The notes beneath the pieces are model-generated. The model was given only the letters and a program-made list of their open reading frames with translations. It had not been told where the DNA came from and did no database searches. Source: Acidimicrobiaceae bacterium (lineage in GTDB: Bacteria; Actinomycetota; Acidimicrobiia; Acidimicrobiales; Acidimicrobiaceae). From it: a DNA stretch of 51,649 bases. The stretch is taken from the NCBI GenBank assembly GCA_013044385.1, contig JABEUN010000093.1, positions 1 through 51,649 of the forward strand, given 5' to 3'. The position numbers and the translations under genes are program-made. Positions 33,568 through 43,061 of this stretch are shown here, in pieces (within the stretch, counting starts at the first letter, position 1; each line of letters begins with the position of its first letter).

Positions 33568-34460
33568 TAGGTATGGATGTCGGCAAGGACGATGGGTTGA
33601 CCATCATCGGTGTCATGATTGCTGCCGCCCTCATGGTTGTCGCACTGATCCCAGCCTCATCATTACTCGACTCAACGACAATCATTTCGTCGAACAGTCA
33701 AGACCGGGTTATAGCGTCTCACCTTGCAACTCAGATCCTTGAAGCTGACCGTACACTTGCAGCGAACAGCTTCATCTATTTTGCTGATACCTTCATCCCG
33801 CTCTCAGGTAAGACAAGCTCGATCCCGTCTGTCATACCCAATCCATATATTCAGTCGGGAACCGGAGTTCAGTTCACTTCGGCCCAAACTCTTAGTTGGC
33901 TTTCGATCCCCCCCGTCACTGGAAGCACACCTCCTTATCAATACCCCGATCTCCTCCAGTTAACAGCGACCGTTCGGTGGGGGCAGGGTACCCTCGCTGG
34001 AGGTACCGTAACAGTTTCGACCCAGCTATCCGCACCAACGAGTTCTGGAGTCTTTGGGCCACTCCCGAACAGTACGATCGAAGTGACGGCCTCGGCTACC
34101 GGTATCGACGCCCAGAAGCTATCGGTCTACGCTGCACCAACCTATTTCTACCTGTCTCCTGGAAACTCTGGTCAGGCACCGTTCCTTCTGGGAACCGTCA
34201 ACATAACACCCCCATTTGGCGCCTCTAGCTCCACTGTGACCACTGTGAGCCAACAGGTCCCACTTTTCCCCGGCTTCTACTACATGACCGCCTATTACTC
34301 AGATAGCTCAACTGGACAGACCGCACAGGCTGTCTGCACAACAGGTGAATCGCCGCCCGTGAGCGCTTACTCATGCTCTGTAACTGGTCTCGGCAGCTCC
34401 AGCGTCTCAACTCAGGAGGGTTCAAACTACCTACAGGTCACCTCGGAGTCTCCAAGTTGA
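33564..34460 (+). CDS. Prepilin-like protein (PilV-like), atypical N-terminus
   Basis: A 298-residue secreted protein with a short leader and one N-terminal hydrophobic helix: GKDDG, then LTIIGVMIAAALMVVALIP. The cut would follow Gly11, as in type IV prepilins, but the Glu at +5 is Gly16. The remaining 265 residues are Ser/Thr/Gly-rich with a beta-rich extracellular character and few cysteines near the end (VCTTG, YSCSV). It lies first in a tightly linked trio that parallels pilV-pilW-pilX minor pilins. The GTG at 33564 has GAGGG 9 nt upstream; ATG 33573 is an alternative. Its stop overlaps the TTG of the next gene (TTGA). Confidence 0.65.
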   Translation: MIGMDVGKDDGLTIIGVMIAAALMVVALIPASSLLDSTTIISSNSQDRVIASHLATQILEADRTLAANSFIYFADTFIPLSGKTSSIPSVIPNPYIQSGTGVQFTSAQTLSWLSIPPVTGSTPPYQYPDLLQLTATVRWGQGTLAGGTVTVSTQLSAPTSSGVFGPLPNSTIEVTASATGIDAQKLSVYAAPTYFYLSPGNSGQAPFLLGTVNITPPFGASSSTVTTVSQQVPLFPGFYYMTAYYSDSSTGQTAQAVCTTGESPPVSAYSCSVTGLGSSSVSTQEGSNYLQVTSESPS

Positions 34461-35179
34461 GATGGCCCGTGCTTCTTAAAGGCGATTCGGGTGCATCGTT
34501 GGTCGAACTGCTGGTGGCAATGGCAATGCTCGGCGCGATCTTTACCATCGGCTTTACTGCGATCTCAAACTTTGAAAGCCAGCAGTCCGCAACCTACTCG
34601 AAGTTGATTTCCGTCTCGCAAGCTCAGATAGCATCGGACACCTTGAGTCGCGAGGTCCGAAATGCGGACTCTCCTATAAACCAGGGTGCGACGCCAATAG
34701 TACTCGCATCACCCCTTCAACTGGAGTTCTACCAGCAGAGTTATATAAATCCAAATGTGAACCGACTGGTGGACGCCTATCTGTCTCCTGCCGCAGACCA
34801 TAACGTTTTGGCGACGCACTGCACTACTACTGTCCCATGCTCACTGGTCGAAAAGATCTTCGATCCTGCAACTTCAACGACTCCAACCAGTTCATTCGTA
34901 CTTGGCGATGGGATTGTCCTGCCGACGAACGGCACCTCCACGTCGTCGACCTCACTCTCACAATGTGCCAACCAAGCGGCGCCGAGCACCACATTCGCTC
35001 AGACAATCGGGTCAAGTCCGGGCATCTTCCAATTTCTCGATGGGTGTCTCAAACCGACCACCGACCTAGCACAGATCCGAGCCATCCAGGTCAACCTCGC
35101 AGCCCAACAGAGCGGCGGTGCTCAAGTGACCCTCACTGACCTGATCGAGCTCAGAAACTACGGGTCATCCAATGGTTGA
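34457..35179 (+). CDS. Prepilin N-terminal-methylation protein (PilW-like)
   Basis: A 240-residue minor pilin candidate. The leader LRWPVLLKGDSG is followed by ASLVELLVAMAMLGAIFTIG, a textbook type IV prepilin signal with Gly12 before the cut and Glu17 at +5 for assembly. The rest is an extracellular domain with LSREVRNADSP near 68 (a minor-pilin pattern) and a Thr/Ser-rich centre around four cysteines that could make two disulfides. The TTG start at 34457 overlaps the previous stop. The longer open frame from 34373 is only shared read-through. The stop overlaps the next open frame, implying an operon. Prepilin peptidase and the assembly motor are not in this window. Confidence 0.82.
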   Translation: MRWPVLLKGDSGASLVELLVAMAMLGAIFTIGFTAISNFESQQSATYSKLISVSQAQIASDTLSREVRNADSPINQGATPIVLASPLQLEFYQQSYINPNVNRLVDAYLSPAADHNVLATHCTTTVPCSLVEKIFDPATSTTPTSSFVLGDGIVLPTNGTSTSSTSLSQCANQAAPSTTFAQTIGSSPGIFQFLDGCLKPTTDLAQIRAIQVNLAAQQSGGAQVTLTDLIELRNYGSSNG

Positions 35180-35195
35180 AAAGGAGGTGGGGTAC

Positions 35196-36767
35196 TTGCA
35201 TACTCTCAGGTCGAAGCTAAGAAGCTTCGATGCGCGAGACGACCGAGGTGACCTAGCCGTAATCATGGGCATCTTTGTCCTGATGTTGCTGACGATGATA
35301 CCTCTAGCTGGATATGTGGGCGCCCTAGCACAGCAACCTATAGTGCTCCAGGACCAAAAGTACCAAGGCGCCTTAGGCGCGGCCGAATCCGGTGTCTCGG
35401 ACTTCATGAACAGGCTCAACGCGGCACTTTCATATACAACAGCGTCCCAAGTCAACCCGAGCGGATTCGTGGCGTCGCCCGGAGGTGGATACTTTTATTA
35501 CACGACAAGTCAATTGTCCAACGGCTCAGTCTCCATTACTTCTACAGGCGCTGTCACCGGCGCGTACGGCACCGTCGAGCGGACTATCAGGGTCACCGCC
35601 GCGCAGGCAAATCCGTTCACCAAATACATGCTTTTCGCCAACCACAACTCAATGTCGAACGGCACCCAGAACAATTACACTTGCCAGTCATCTCCATGCG
35701 ATGTTTCATCAGGTCTGGGGAGCGTAAACGGACCGATGATGACTAACGATCAGTTCTACAACCAGGACGCCAGAGTGTCATTCCCATCCGGCGCAAATTC
35801 CGGATCATCTGCGAGCGGCTACACCACAACGGGATATCCCGGCGGCATCAGCCACTCCACGCCTCTCACGCTGCCGTCGACCCTCCTTGGGATGGAGGCT
35901 GCGTCGCAAGGAGGCTGCACCTACCTTGGGCCCACCTACATAAGGTTCAACTCAAGCGGTGGGTACTATGTGACAAGCCCTGATACGGCATTTACGTCAA
36001 GTTCAGGATGCTATCCACCTGACGGTATTGTCTCAAACACTTCGGCCGGCAACGGAGTGATTTACGTCGGTTCGGGTGGCCAAAATTGCCAGACCTCGAT
36101 CCCATTGACATCTCCCGACGGATCCACTGCGGCGAGTTCGGGGACACAGGTTACATTTTCAGACACTAATAGCGCCGCCGTTTACACCGGACCTTGCACC
36201 AATTCCGACGTTATCGTGCAAGGTACGGTAGCGGGCAACTACTCAGTTGCTGCGAACAATATCTACCTCTCTTCCAACCTCTGCTACCAAACGGGCTGCG
36301 GAGTCCCATCGAGTTCCAACAACAGCCTCGGCATGGTGGCCCAAAATTCGATCCTGCTCGGCGCTTCCACCCCAAGCTCATCGAGTTTTTCGGGCGTAAC
36401 GTACTCCTTTGATCCTTGTCTATACGGAACTGCCTGCCATGGATCGAGCACCGGAAACATTCCACGCTACGTGTCAGGAGCCTTGATGGCCATGACTGGC
36501 TCGTTTGACTACGCGGCCCAGAACTCCGGAAATGATGGGCCTTTGAGCTTCCTCGGAATCCTCGCGACGAACTACACGGGCAATACTCACTTCTTCGAGA
36601 CGAAAAATGGCGCGAGTAGTTCCGGGAAGCAGACGAGCTTTAGCTACGACCCGAACCTAAGTTCGAACCCACCTCCCTACTTTCCGGCTCCAGTAGGAAA
36701 TTCTGCATGGGCCACCTCTCAATTCGTCGAGATTATCAATCCCACTAACCTGCCTAAGGTTCCCTGA
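35196..36767 (+). CDS. PilX-like pilus-associated protein
   Basis: A 523-residue protein with one N-terminal hydrophobic segment (about 19-42: DLAVIMGIFVLMLLTMIPLAGYVGAL) preceded by a basic region and DDRG. This resembles PilX_N-type proteins at the end of pilV-W-X operons. After it come LGAAESGVSDFMNRLNAAL, then 450 residues rich in Ser, Gly, Asn and Tyr with about 16 cysteines, typical of a secreted disulfide-bonded surface domain. The TTG at 35196 is preferred because AAGGAGGTG lies upstream at 9 nt; ATG 35172 is possible and would overlap the PilW-like stop. The usual +5 Glu is absent. It may decorate or cap a pilus or be an adhesin. Confidence 0.68.
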   Translation: MHTLRSKLRSFDARDDRGDLAVIMGIFVLMLLTMIPLAGYVGALAQQPIVLQDQKYQGALGAAESGVSDFMNRLNAALSYTTASQVNPSGFVASPGGGYFYYTTSQLSNGSVSITSTGAVTGAYGTVERTIRVTAAQANPFTKYMLFANHNSMSNGTQNNYTCQSSPCDVSSGLGSVNGPMMTNDQFYNQDARVSFPSGANSGSSASGYTTTGYPGGISHSTPLTLPSTLLGMEAASQGGCTYLGPTYIRFNSSGGYYVTSPDTAFTSSSGCYPPDGIVSNTSAGNGVIYVGSGGQNCQTSIPLTSPDGSTAASSGTQVTFSDTNSAAVYTGPCTNSDVIVQGTVAGNYSVAANNIYLSSNLCYQTGCGVPSSSNNSLGMVAQNSILLGASTPSSSSFSGVTYSFDPCLYGTACHGSSTGNIPRYVSGALMAMTGSFDYAAQNSGNDGPLSFLGILATNYTGNTHFFETKNGASSSGKQTSFSYDPNLSSNPPPYFPAPVGNSAWATSQFVEIINPTNLPKVP

Positions 36768-37486
36768 GCTGCTCGCCCTTCATTCACCTCGTCGTAGGCT
36801 CTCTGGCACAATTACCGAGAACGGGATCGACATTTCGCACTGGAAATGGGCTACCAAGGAAATCAGCATCCGATCCTTTCCCGTACAGTCGGGCCAGAAC
36901 CACATCTACTCGGAAGGCTCTACAACTTCGCATTCCAGGTGCCTTCCACTTTGCTCTTCTTAGTCAACGCACTCTCAGACCTGAGCCGCCACTCCTTTAT
37001 GAATAGAGCTGATCGCGCTGGAAGATAGGCTGTTCAGTCGTAGGCTTCGCTTTGCAGACATTCAGATTCAGCGAACCATCTTCGTGGAGTCGGGAGATCA
37101 GGAAACAGATTTCTAGATCAGGAAACAGATTTCTAAAGGCGTCCACATCCCGTGGGCTACCAGAGCACTACCTCACACCGGCAAACAGACACTTGCGGCC
37201 ACAACGAACTGCTGATGGTGGAAGTTGATGGGGAGATCTCAGAGACCTAGGTAATCGCACCAAGAGCGTAGGTGGGCAGTTTGTGCACGTCGGATATGTC
37301 ACCTTGCACATTGACAGCGCAACAGACCATAGCTTCACGTGACTAAATCGAGATCGGTAGCAGGTGGGACCTAATATGTCGCCCTTGCCCGACTGAAGTT
37401 CACCACCTACGGCTCACTTCAGAAACAAGTAGATCGACAATTGATCTAGAGTCTCTAACTATGGCTCGAACACAATCTCATCAGCT
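36768..37486. other. 0.7-kb gap with a tandem duplication
   Basis: No credible gene. The stretch holds a perfect 20-bp tandem repeat (37095-37134, listed separately). Short frames such as 36846-37028 have no ribosome site. The last part should contain the promoter of the acyltransferase gene. Confidence 0.35.
37095..37134. repeat. 20-bp perfect tandem duplication
   Basis: The unit AGATCAGGAAACAGATTTCT is present twice head to tail without any mismatch. It lies about 330 nt past the PilX-like stop and 350 nt before the acyltransferase start. It is most simply a recent slippage duplication; a regulatory direct repeat is possible. Confidence 0.9.
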
Positions 37487-38491
37487 ATGTATCGATCGCA
37501 ACAACTGGGGGTCAGGAGGTCGGTGACGAGTAAATTCAGCTCATATTTCCAGCAAACCAAGCGGACATACTCCTTCGCACGAGAGAGTTTTGCACTTGCT
37601 CAAGGAAAGACCGAGATCAAGAAGCTCCTGCCATACGTTGCCTCTGCGACCATTGCATCGATGATTTCTCGGAGATCCTACAACTTCATCTCACTGGTTT
37701 GGGGAGTATTCAGATACGTAACCCAGTCTGAGAGGCGTCGATTTTCGAGGGAGGGTCAGCGCTTAGCTTCAAGGGGTCAACTAGGCCCAATCGCTCTGGA
37801 ATTGAGAAACATCGCCGCATTCAGATCATATGTAAAGTTCTGGATCGAAGCCCTTGTCGCGTTGGTAAATGACCAGGCCAGAATTGATTTAGACCTAACC
37901 ATTGCCGGCGCTGATGCAGTGACGGATTGGCTCAGCACGGGAAAAGGCGCAATCCTCGCTACGGCGCACCTCGGAAACCCCGACTGGGCTGGCTATGCAA
38001 TCTCTTCGCACATTCGAACGTTGACGGCTATATTTGCTCCGCTAAAGCCACCGATTTTTGAGAAATGGCTCCTGCACTTCCGGACTATACGCGGCATGGA
38101 GTCCATCATGCTCACCGACGGATCAGTCGCCAGAAATGTCATCGAAGCCATCAATGCCGGAAAACTAGTGGCAATGGCGTGCGATTTCGACATCGCTGGA
38201 ACTGCACTGGGGGTTGAATTCTTTTCCAAGGTCGTCCCTATTGCGAGCGGACCCGCTACGATCTCCCTCAGAACAAAAACACCAATCTTCCCCGGTGCTT
38301 GCTTCATGACTCCTGAACACGGACACTTTGCAAAATTCCTAGAACCAATCTTTCCCAGCCAAGCCGAAGGTGACACAATCTCGGAAAAGATTTTACACTT
38401 GACCCAACTGGTGGCCACGGCACTCGAAGGTGCAATCGAGGCCGCCCCGGAACAGTGGCACGTAGTGGTTCCAATTCCCACGGAAGGGTAA
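37487..38491 (+). CDS. Lysophospholipid/lipid acyltransferase, LpxL-PatA family
   Basis: A membrane-associated acyltransferase with 334 residues. The catalytic HX4D motif is ATAHLGNPDWAG with His161 and Asp166, followed by the family stretch around FDIAGTALGVEFFSKVVPIASGPATISLRTKTPIFPG (substrate pocket and second helix hairpin). The end PEQWHVVVPIP equals the PEQW signature of LpxL, HtrB and mycobacterial PatA. In a Gram-positive, the PatA-like role (acylating a phosphatidylinositol-mannoside or another lipid-linked glycan) fits better than lipid A. ATG 37487 is used, although no ribosome site precedes it; GTG 37523 follows AGGAGGT by only 2 nt. It lies at the left edge of the glycan region. 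Confidence 0.82.
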   Translation: MYRSQQLGVRRSVTSKFSSYFQQTKRTYSFARESFALAQGKTEIKKLLPYVASATIASMISRRSYNFISLVWGVFRYVTQSERRRFSREGQRLASRGQLGPIALELRNIAAFRSYVKFWIEALVALVNDQARIDLDLTIAGADAVTDWLSTGKGAILATAHLGNPDWAGYAISSHIRTLTAIFAPLKPPIFEKWLLHFRTIRGMESIMLTDGSVARNVIEAINAGKLVAMACDFDIAGTALGVEFFSKVVPIASGPATISLRTKTPIFPGACFMTPEHGHFAKFLEPIFPSQAEGDTISEKILHLTQLVATALEGAIEAAPEQWHVVVPIPTEG

Positions 38492-38792
38492 ATGTCCGTT
38501 CTCGTACCGGGCCACTTTTTCAACATCGGCCGTTGGCAAAATGTGATCCGAAATCCGACAATCAACCCGGGCTAACCAGCCGCAAGATATCGCCAAAAAT
38601 GGCGAAGCCTCGTCTAAATGGACCAAGCTCGGGCCAGAACGATGCTCATCGAGGCAGCGAATACACGCAGGGCTATATGCAAGTAGTCTCTTGGGCTGAG
38701 TTCACCTCGGCAACACATGGGCGCTTAAAATCACTCGGATTTAGGAGTGAATCAGAGTCGATTATTTGGAAGGAAGGGCTCTGCTGAAGGGA
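38492..38792. other. Convergent intergenic gap
   Basis: It lies between the acyltransferase stop and the GT2 stop on the other strand. A small hairpin, TCACTC (38731-38736) with GAGTGA (38745-38750) and an 8-nt loop, might act as a weak bidirectional terminator. No gene is seen. Confidence 0.35.
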
Positions 38793-39776
38793 TTATTGCC
38801 GAGGTGGTGTGGCGTCCAGCGTAGTTGGTCCTTGTTGATTCAGAGGGAGATCGCTTGGAGATGAAGTGCCCTCATCCGCCACATCAGAACGCGTCTGCTT
38901 TCCCTCGCATGAAGAGATCAATCCACACAATGTACCCTTCAAATAGAGGACTAGCAGTTTCTTACGGTCCACTCGCTTCCTGGTCTCATAAACAAGGGCA
39001 ATAACGGAGACGGGTAATACAATGAGTAGAAAAACCGCCCAAGTGATGGGATCGTTACGATACTCCTTTCTATAGGTGATCCTTGATTTTGCTTGGTCGA
39101 ATATGTTGGTGGGGTTTATTCTTGTGAAATAGCCTGAATAATCGATGTCGTGATATACCGTCGATTCGACGCAAGTCGCCACTAAAAAACCAGCTCGACG
39201 GATCTGATTTCCAAACTCCGCTTCGGACCAATTGTGCGGAAAATTTTTCCAGTCGAAGTTAACGCCGACCTCTCGTAGAGCGTTTCTAACCATAAACACG
39301 TTGGGTTGAAAATCCACTTCGATAATTTGCTTATGAGTATCAATGTGGTGATCGTAGCTGACAACCAGAAAGCCATTGATCCTTCCACCAGCACACCAAA
39401 TACTTCCGTCAGACCATCTTCGCTGCACTGGACCAACGAGTCCCACTGATTCATGTCGGTCCAAGTAGTCCGCCAACGTCGAAAGCGAACCCTCCTCAAC
39501 CAAATTATCATCGTCAATAAAACACACGTAGGTTCCCGTTGCGAGGTCCCAGCCCTGCTGCCTAGCGTGGGCACTCAAGTGGTTTTGCAAGTTTTGTACG
39601 AATCGAACCTGTGGAAATTTCGCCACCTGGTTTTCGGTATCATCAGATGACGCATTGTCTACCACGATGATCTCACCCAGATCGTCACCCAAACGCGGCA
39701 CAAGCTGCTCCAACAGCCGGACGAGCATGCCTGCGCGATTCCTAGTCGGAATTACTACTGAGATCCTACCGGTCAT
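38793..39776 (-). CDS. Glycosyltransferase family 2 with C-terminal membrane helix
   Basis: A GT-A-fold enzyme with 327 residues that would transfer a sugar from a nucleotide donor to a growing glycan on the cytoplasmic face. Markers are ISVVIPTRNRAG at 5-16, EIIVVDNASSDDT at 35-47, and the metal-binding DDD at 88-90 in FIDDDNLVEEG. The later NWSEAEFGNQIRRAGF provides the acceptor-side acidic residue. One hydrophobic helix lies near 239-258 and the basic segment ETRKRVDRKKL follows; the tail (280-327) is polar and variable. ATG 39776 is preceded by GAGGGAAAG. It is read away from the next 1.7-kb empty region. Confidence 0.9.
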   Translation of the reverse strand: MTGRISVVIPTRNRAGMLVRLLEQLVPRLGDDLGEIIVVDNASSDDTENQVAKFPQVRFVQNLQNHLSAHARQQGWDLATGTYVCFIDDDNLVEEGSLSTLADYLDRHESVGLVGPVQRRWSDGSIWCAGGRINGFLVVSYDHHIDTHKQIIEVDFQPNVFMVRNALREVGVNFDWKNFPHNWSEAEFGNQIRRAGFLVATCVESTVYHDIDYSGYFTRINPTNIFDQAKSRITYRKEYRNDPITWAVFLLIVLPVSVIALVYETRKRVDRKKLLVLYLKGTLCGLISSCEGKQTRSDVADEGTSSPSDLPLNQQGPTTLDATPPRQ

Positions 39777-41476
39777 CTTTCCCTCAATTGGAAGCCAAGT
39801 ACCACATCTGATTGTGAGTCATCCCATCTACGTCAGCTAAGATCCGACTCCCACTGCAGGTCCGAGCATACCCTGGACAAAAGTCGCGAATTACGCGCTT
39901 CCGTACGTCCACCTGTTCACACAGGTCTAGCAGTCTCACCATCGCCACAGCTTAAGCGAATTTGCTACCGTTGGCAATACGGGAAATGCTGGCAAGAATA
40001 TCTTGAACCACCGGAAATGGTTTTAAACTACAGACCGCTCGACCACGGATTCGAACTGGGAGTCAGCTACTCGGGGTCTAGTCGAATGCAACGACGTCCC
40101 CTCCCGTCTTTCGAGCAGATCCACTTTTGAGCACGACTCGACCAACTTTGGCGTTCAAACCGCTATGCCCAGCCTTCGTGGTTCATTGCGCTTCGGCGAG
40201 AATAAAAACCGCAGATCACGTAGCTTGAGCAAAGCAAGAATGCATCACGAAAAAACTAACTATCGTTTCCAGGTCACATAATTGGCGGACCCAGAGTTAT
40301 GGTGCATGGCCACATTCTGGCGATTTGAACTTCAAGTATCGTGACTGAAATGCGCTGCTTTGGAGGCGCCTTTTTCATATCAAAACTTCGATTACTTCTG
40401 ACGGGGATATCGGCGTCATGTGGCGTGGCAAGAACTATCAGGAGCCCCACCGCATGACCATTCATACAAGCACTAAATGGCTTCAGTTTCGCATTCAGGT
40501 GAAGTTTGCCACTTCAGTTTGTCTGATCGACCTCAGTGACGCATTGGGGAGGCATTGATTTAGCGCATCTCCTTCCCAACGTCGAGTGGAACCTGACTCG
40601 AGGGCGCCAACGTGGTTCTTAACGAAAGGTTCACTCGCCCCTGCGCAACGAGCTGCTGGAGTCAATCACCTACATTTCTCGAGAACCGCAAATCGGAATG
40701 TGCTGGCTACTTCGAGCCAGCACACGGGACCACTGGCTGACAAAGGTCTATTACTCAATTCAGTCGAGGAAGCAGCGAAACTGTATTTGCCGTTGAAGTA
40801 ACTCGCAGATGGACTAAGGGGGTTCTAGGTCATTTAGTAGCCAGCGAAAAGTCCGTGTCGACATTGAACAGCTACCCACTGAATTCCTGATCATTGATGT
40901 TTCTGAGCTTTTGTGGAGCCAATCTCCCTGCGGCGATTCCTCTTGGAGCTTGTTCAATTTTGTAGTCAGTACCTACCGTGTCCGCAGGAACGCCGAGCTC
41001 GGCCCGAACCAGGGGACAGACGCCACTCATGCGTGAAATTCGCCAATGACCGACAATACCTGCAAAAGCGACATCGCCTAGTCGCCGGAAAAATGTGTGC
41101 CTCTCCCCCAGAGGTAGTTTTGGGAAACAGCTTTCGATCGAGCCATGGCTCATTAGGTCGCCGAGGGTTAGGTCCTAGCCACCGAGAATTAGGAGATTGA
41201 TCGGATTGTCATCGGCTGCAAGCCTTGGGTCGCATGGACCCTTCAATGGTGGCACGGTTCGTTCAATGCCAAAAGCGGAATTGTCACGTTAAGCCCACCT
41301 CTCCCCCTCGTCATCAGCGGCTTTACCTGCCGGATCGCCGTGAATCTCGGCCAGAAAGTCGTCAGGCGATTTATGAGCGTCACAACTGGCCCCTAAAGTG
41401 CATGTACAATTACGGATTGTTGCGCTTACCCCCTAAGGTTTGAAAAGGCCATAAGGGTTTTCTTGTTTGTGAGCCA
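39777..41476. other. 1.7-kb gene-free region with a strong hairpin
   Basis: No frame here looks coding: the longest (40872-41200, both strands) are shadows without ribosome sites. A perfect 10-bp hairpin at 40699-40724 is listed separately. The area separates two GT2 genes and could be decayed coding DNA or hold RNA genes. A GTTCGAATCC motif near 40050 (minus strand) resembles a tRNA T-loop, but its flanks do not pair. Confidence 0.4.
40699..40724. terminator. Perfect 10-bp hairpin
   Basis: TGTGCTGGCT (40699-40708) and AGCCAGCACA (40715-40724) pair fully around a 6-nt loop (ACTTCG on plus). No T-run follows on plus; on minus TTCCGATTT follows. It may be a terminator of an unseen short transcript or part of a structured RNA. 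Confidence 0.4.
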
Positions 41477-42559
41477 ATGATCATTTCTGAAGAGGTTTCG
41501 CGCAGCGAGACGATCGGTCCAAATCTCGGGGGGCTGGTGAGCACCAAGAACGTAGATGACGACAAGCCGCAGAAGGCACGACCATTAGTGTCGATCGTCG
41601 TGCCGACGCGCAACTCGGCTCGCACCCTTAGAGAGTGTTTGGAGTCAATCGAAGCACAGTCGATTGCTTGCGAGATAATCGTAGTCGACAATAATTCAAC
41701 CGACGAAACCACTCAAATAGCTCTGGAATATGTAGACAAGCTCGTTCGAGGTGGCCCAGAAAGATCGGCACAACGGAATATCGGCTTTTTGGAGTGCGCA
41801 GCGGATGCCGTCGGCTTCATTGACTCGGACATGGTACTGGAACCCACGGTTGCCGAAGAGGCACTTGCGATGATTTCAGGGGGATTCGCGGCAGCGGTAG
41901 TGCCTGAATACACGTCTGGAACTGGATATTGGACAAGCGTGAGGGCCTATGAACGTTCTATGTATCTGGAGAACAAGAACGTTGAAGCAGCTCGGTTCTT
42001 CAGCCGACCAATTCTTGAGCAACTTGGTGGTTTCAACGAGGAGTTGACCGGTGGAGAAGATTGGGATCTTGAGATCAGGGCTGAGCAGTTCGGCAAGATC
42101 GGAAGAGTAACAGCTCGCATTAGGCACGACGAAGGGCATCTCAGGTACCTAGAAGCCTGCCGCAAAAAAGGCTACTACGCAAAGGGTTACGCGAGGTTTG
42201 CTCGGACCCATGGAATCAAGACTCTCATCTCGATCACAGTGAACAGAACATATATAAAATCACCAAAAGTGCTGCTCACTGGCAAGGGAATCGGGCTTGC
42301 AGCACTAAAGTTTGGAGAGATGGTCGCAATTTTGGTGTCTGTTTCGCGCCAGTTCGCTATCGACACTTTCAGCACAGAACCGCGTGATTCTGTTTCCAAA
42401 TCCTCCTTAGCCAGCTTCTGGAGCACAATTGGAGAGCGCCTAAAAGAGGCAATCTGCGAGCAAGATCCCGAAGAGACATTGACCGTTGCTCCCCAGTTGC
42501 CGTCGGCCTCGATCGAGGCATCCGCTCAGTGTATTTCTCGGGACCAGCCGAAATACTGA
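41477..42559 (+). CDS. Glycosyltransferase family 2
   Basis: A 360-residue GT-A glycosyltransferase. The N-terminal 36 residues are non-conserved; the catalytic domain starts with VSIVVPTRNSART at 38-50 and has CEIIVVDNNSTDET near 65-78. SAQRNIGFLECAADAVGFIDSDMV follows, with the metal-binding DSD at 116-118. The acceptor segment GGFNEELTGGEDWDLEIRAEQ carries the catalytic ED. A weakly hydrophobic part (about 285-305) may touch the membrane. The ATG at 41477 lacks a clear ribosome site. The two GT2 genes flank the gene-free region in opposite directions, so they are not one operon. Confidence 0.88.
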   Translation: MIISEEVSRSETIGPNLGGLVSTKNVDDDKPQKARPLVSIVVPTRNSARTLRECLESIEAQSIACEIIVVDNNSTDETTQIALEYVDKLVRGGPERSAQRNIGFLECAADAVGFIDSDMVLEPTVAEEALAMISGGFAAAVVPEYTSGTGYWTSVRAYERSMYLENKNVEAARFFSRPILEQLGGFNEELTGGEDWDLEIRAEQFGKIGRVTARIRHDEGHLRYLEACRKKGYYAKGYARFARTHGIKTLISITVNRTYIKSPKVLLTGKGIGLAALKFGEMVAILVSVSRQFAIDTFSTEPRDSVSKSSLASFWSTIGERLKEAICEQDPEETLTVAPQLPSASIEASAQCISRDQPKY

Positions 42560-43061
42560 AGTAAAGCTCCGCCAGTCGTCCGAACCATCTGCTGACCATT
42601 TGACAAAGCAACCTGCTTGCGCCGAATCGAAGTCGCGTACTAACGGGAGACTTCCGAGTTGTGAGCCCCTATCCATATGCCTCGCCAAGAACAACTGACA
42701 AACTGGCCTATCTCCGTTAGCTAGCCAACATGTGATGGTCAAATTGGGAGAAGCAGAAATCTCACTTTCAAAACCCGCGCAACTAAAGTACACTTTTTAC
42801 GGTATCGAGGAAGTGCCCAAGGTAGAGGGCCGCACTCGCAATATAAAGATTGCTCAATCTATTCGAACTTCAAATGCTTTCACGGGACACGGCTTGGGAC
42901 TCCTTATCGGCTGTCAATCGAGTTTGTCGTCGGTTAGGGTATGAAGGTTAGATTTAATCACAGTTGGTGGGGCGGCACATTTCCGTTACAACATTGACTG
43001 ATTTTTTGGACAACTACCTTGTCCAGTTTTGTGGTAAGTAGTACGCCGAGGTGAAGGAAGT
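42560..43061. other. Gap upstream of the sulfotransferase gene
   Basis: No supported gene; the small frame at 42732-42944 has neither a ribosome site nor a recognisable motif. The promoter of the sulfotransferase-flippase-GT-C unit should be near 42980-43050. Confidence 0.35.

Noticed and set aside
40040-40070. GTTCGAATCC on the minus strand, resembling a tRNA T-loop
   Set aside because: The five bases on each side do not pair, and no acceptor stem or anticodon arm can be drawn.
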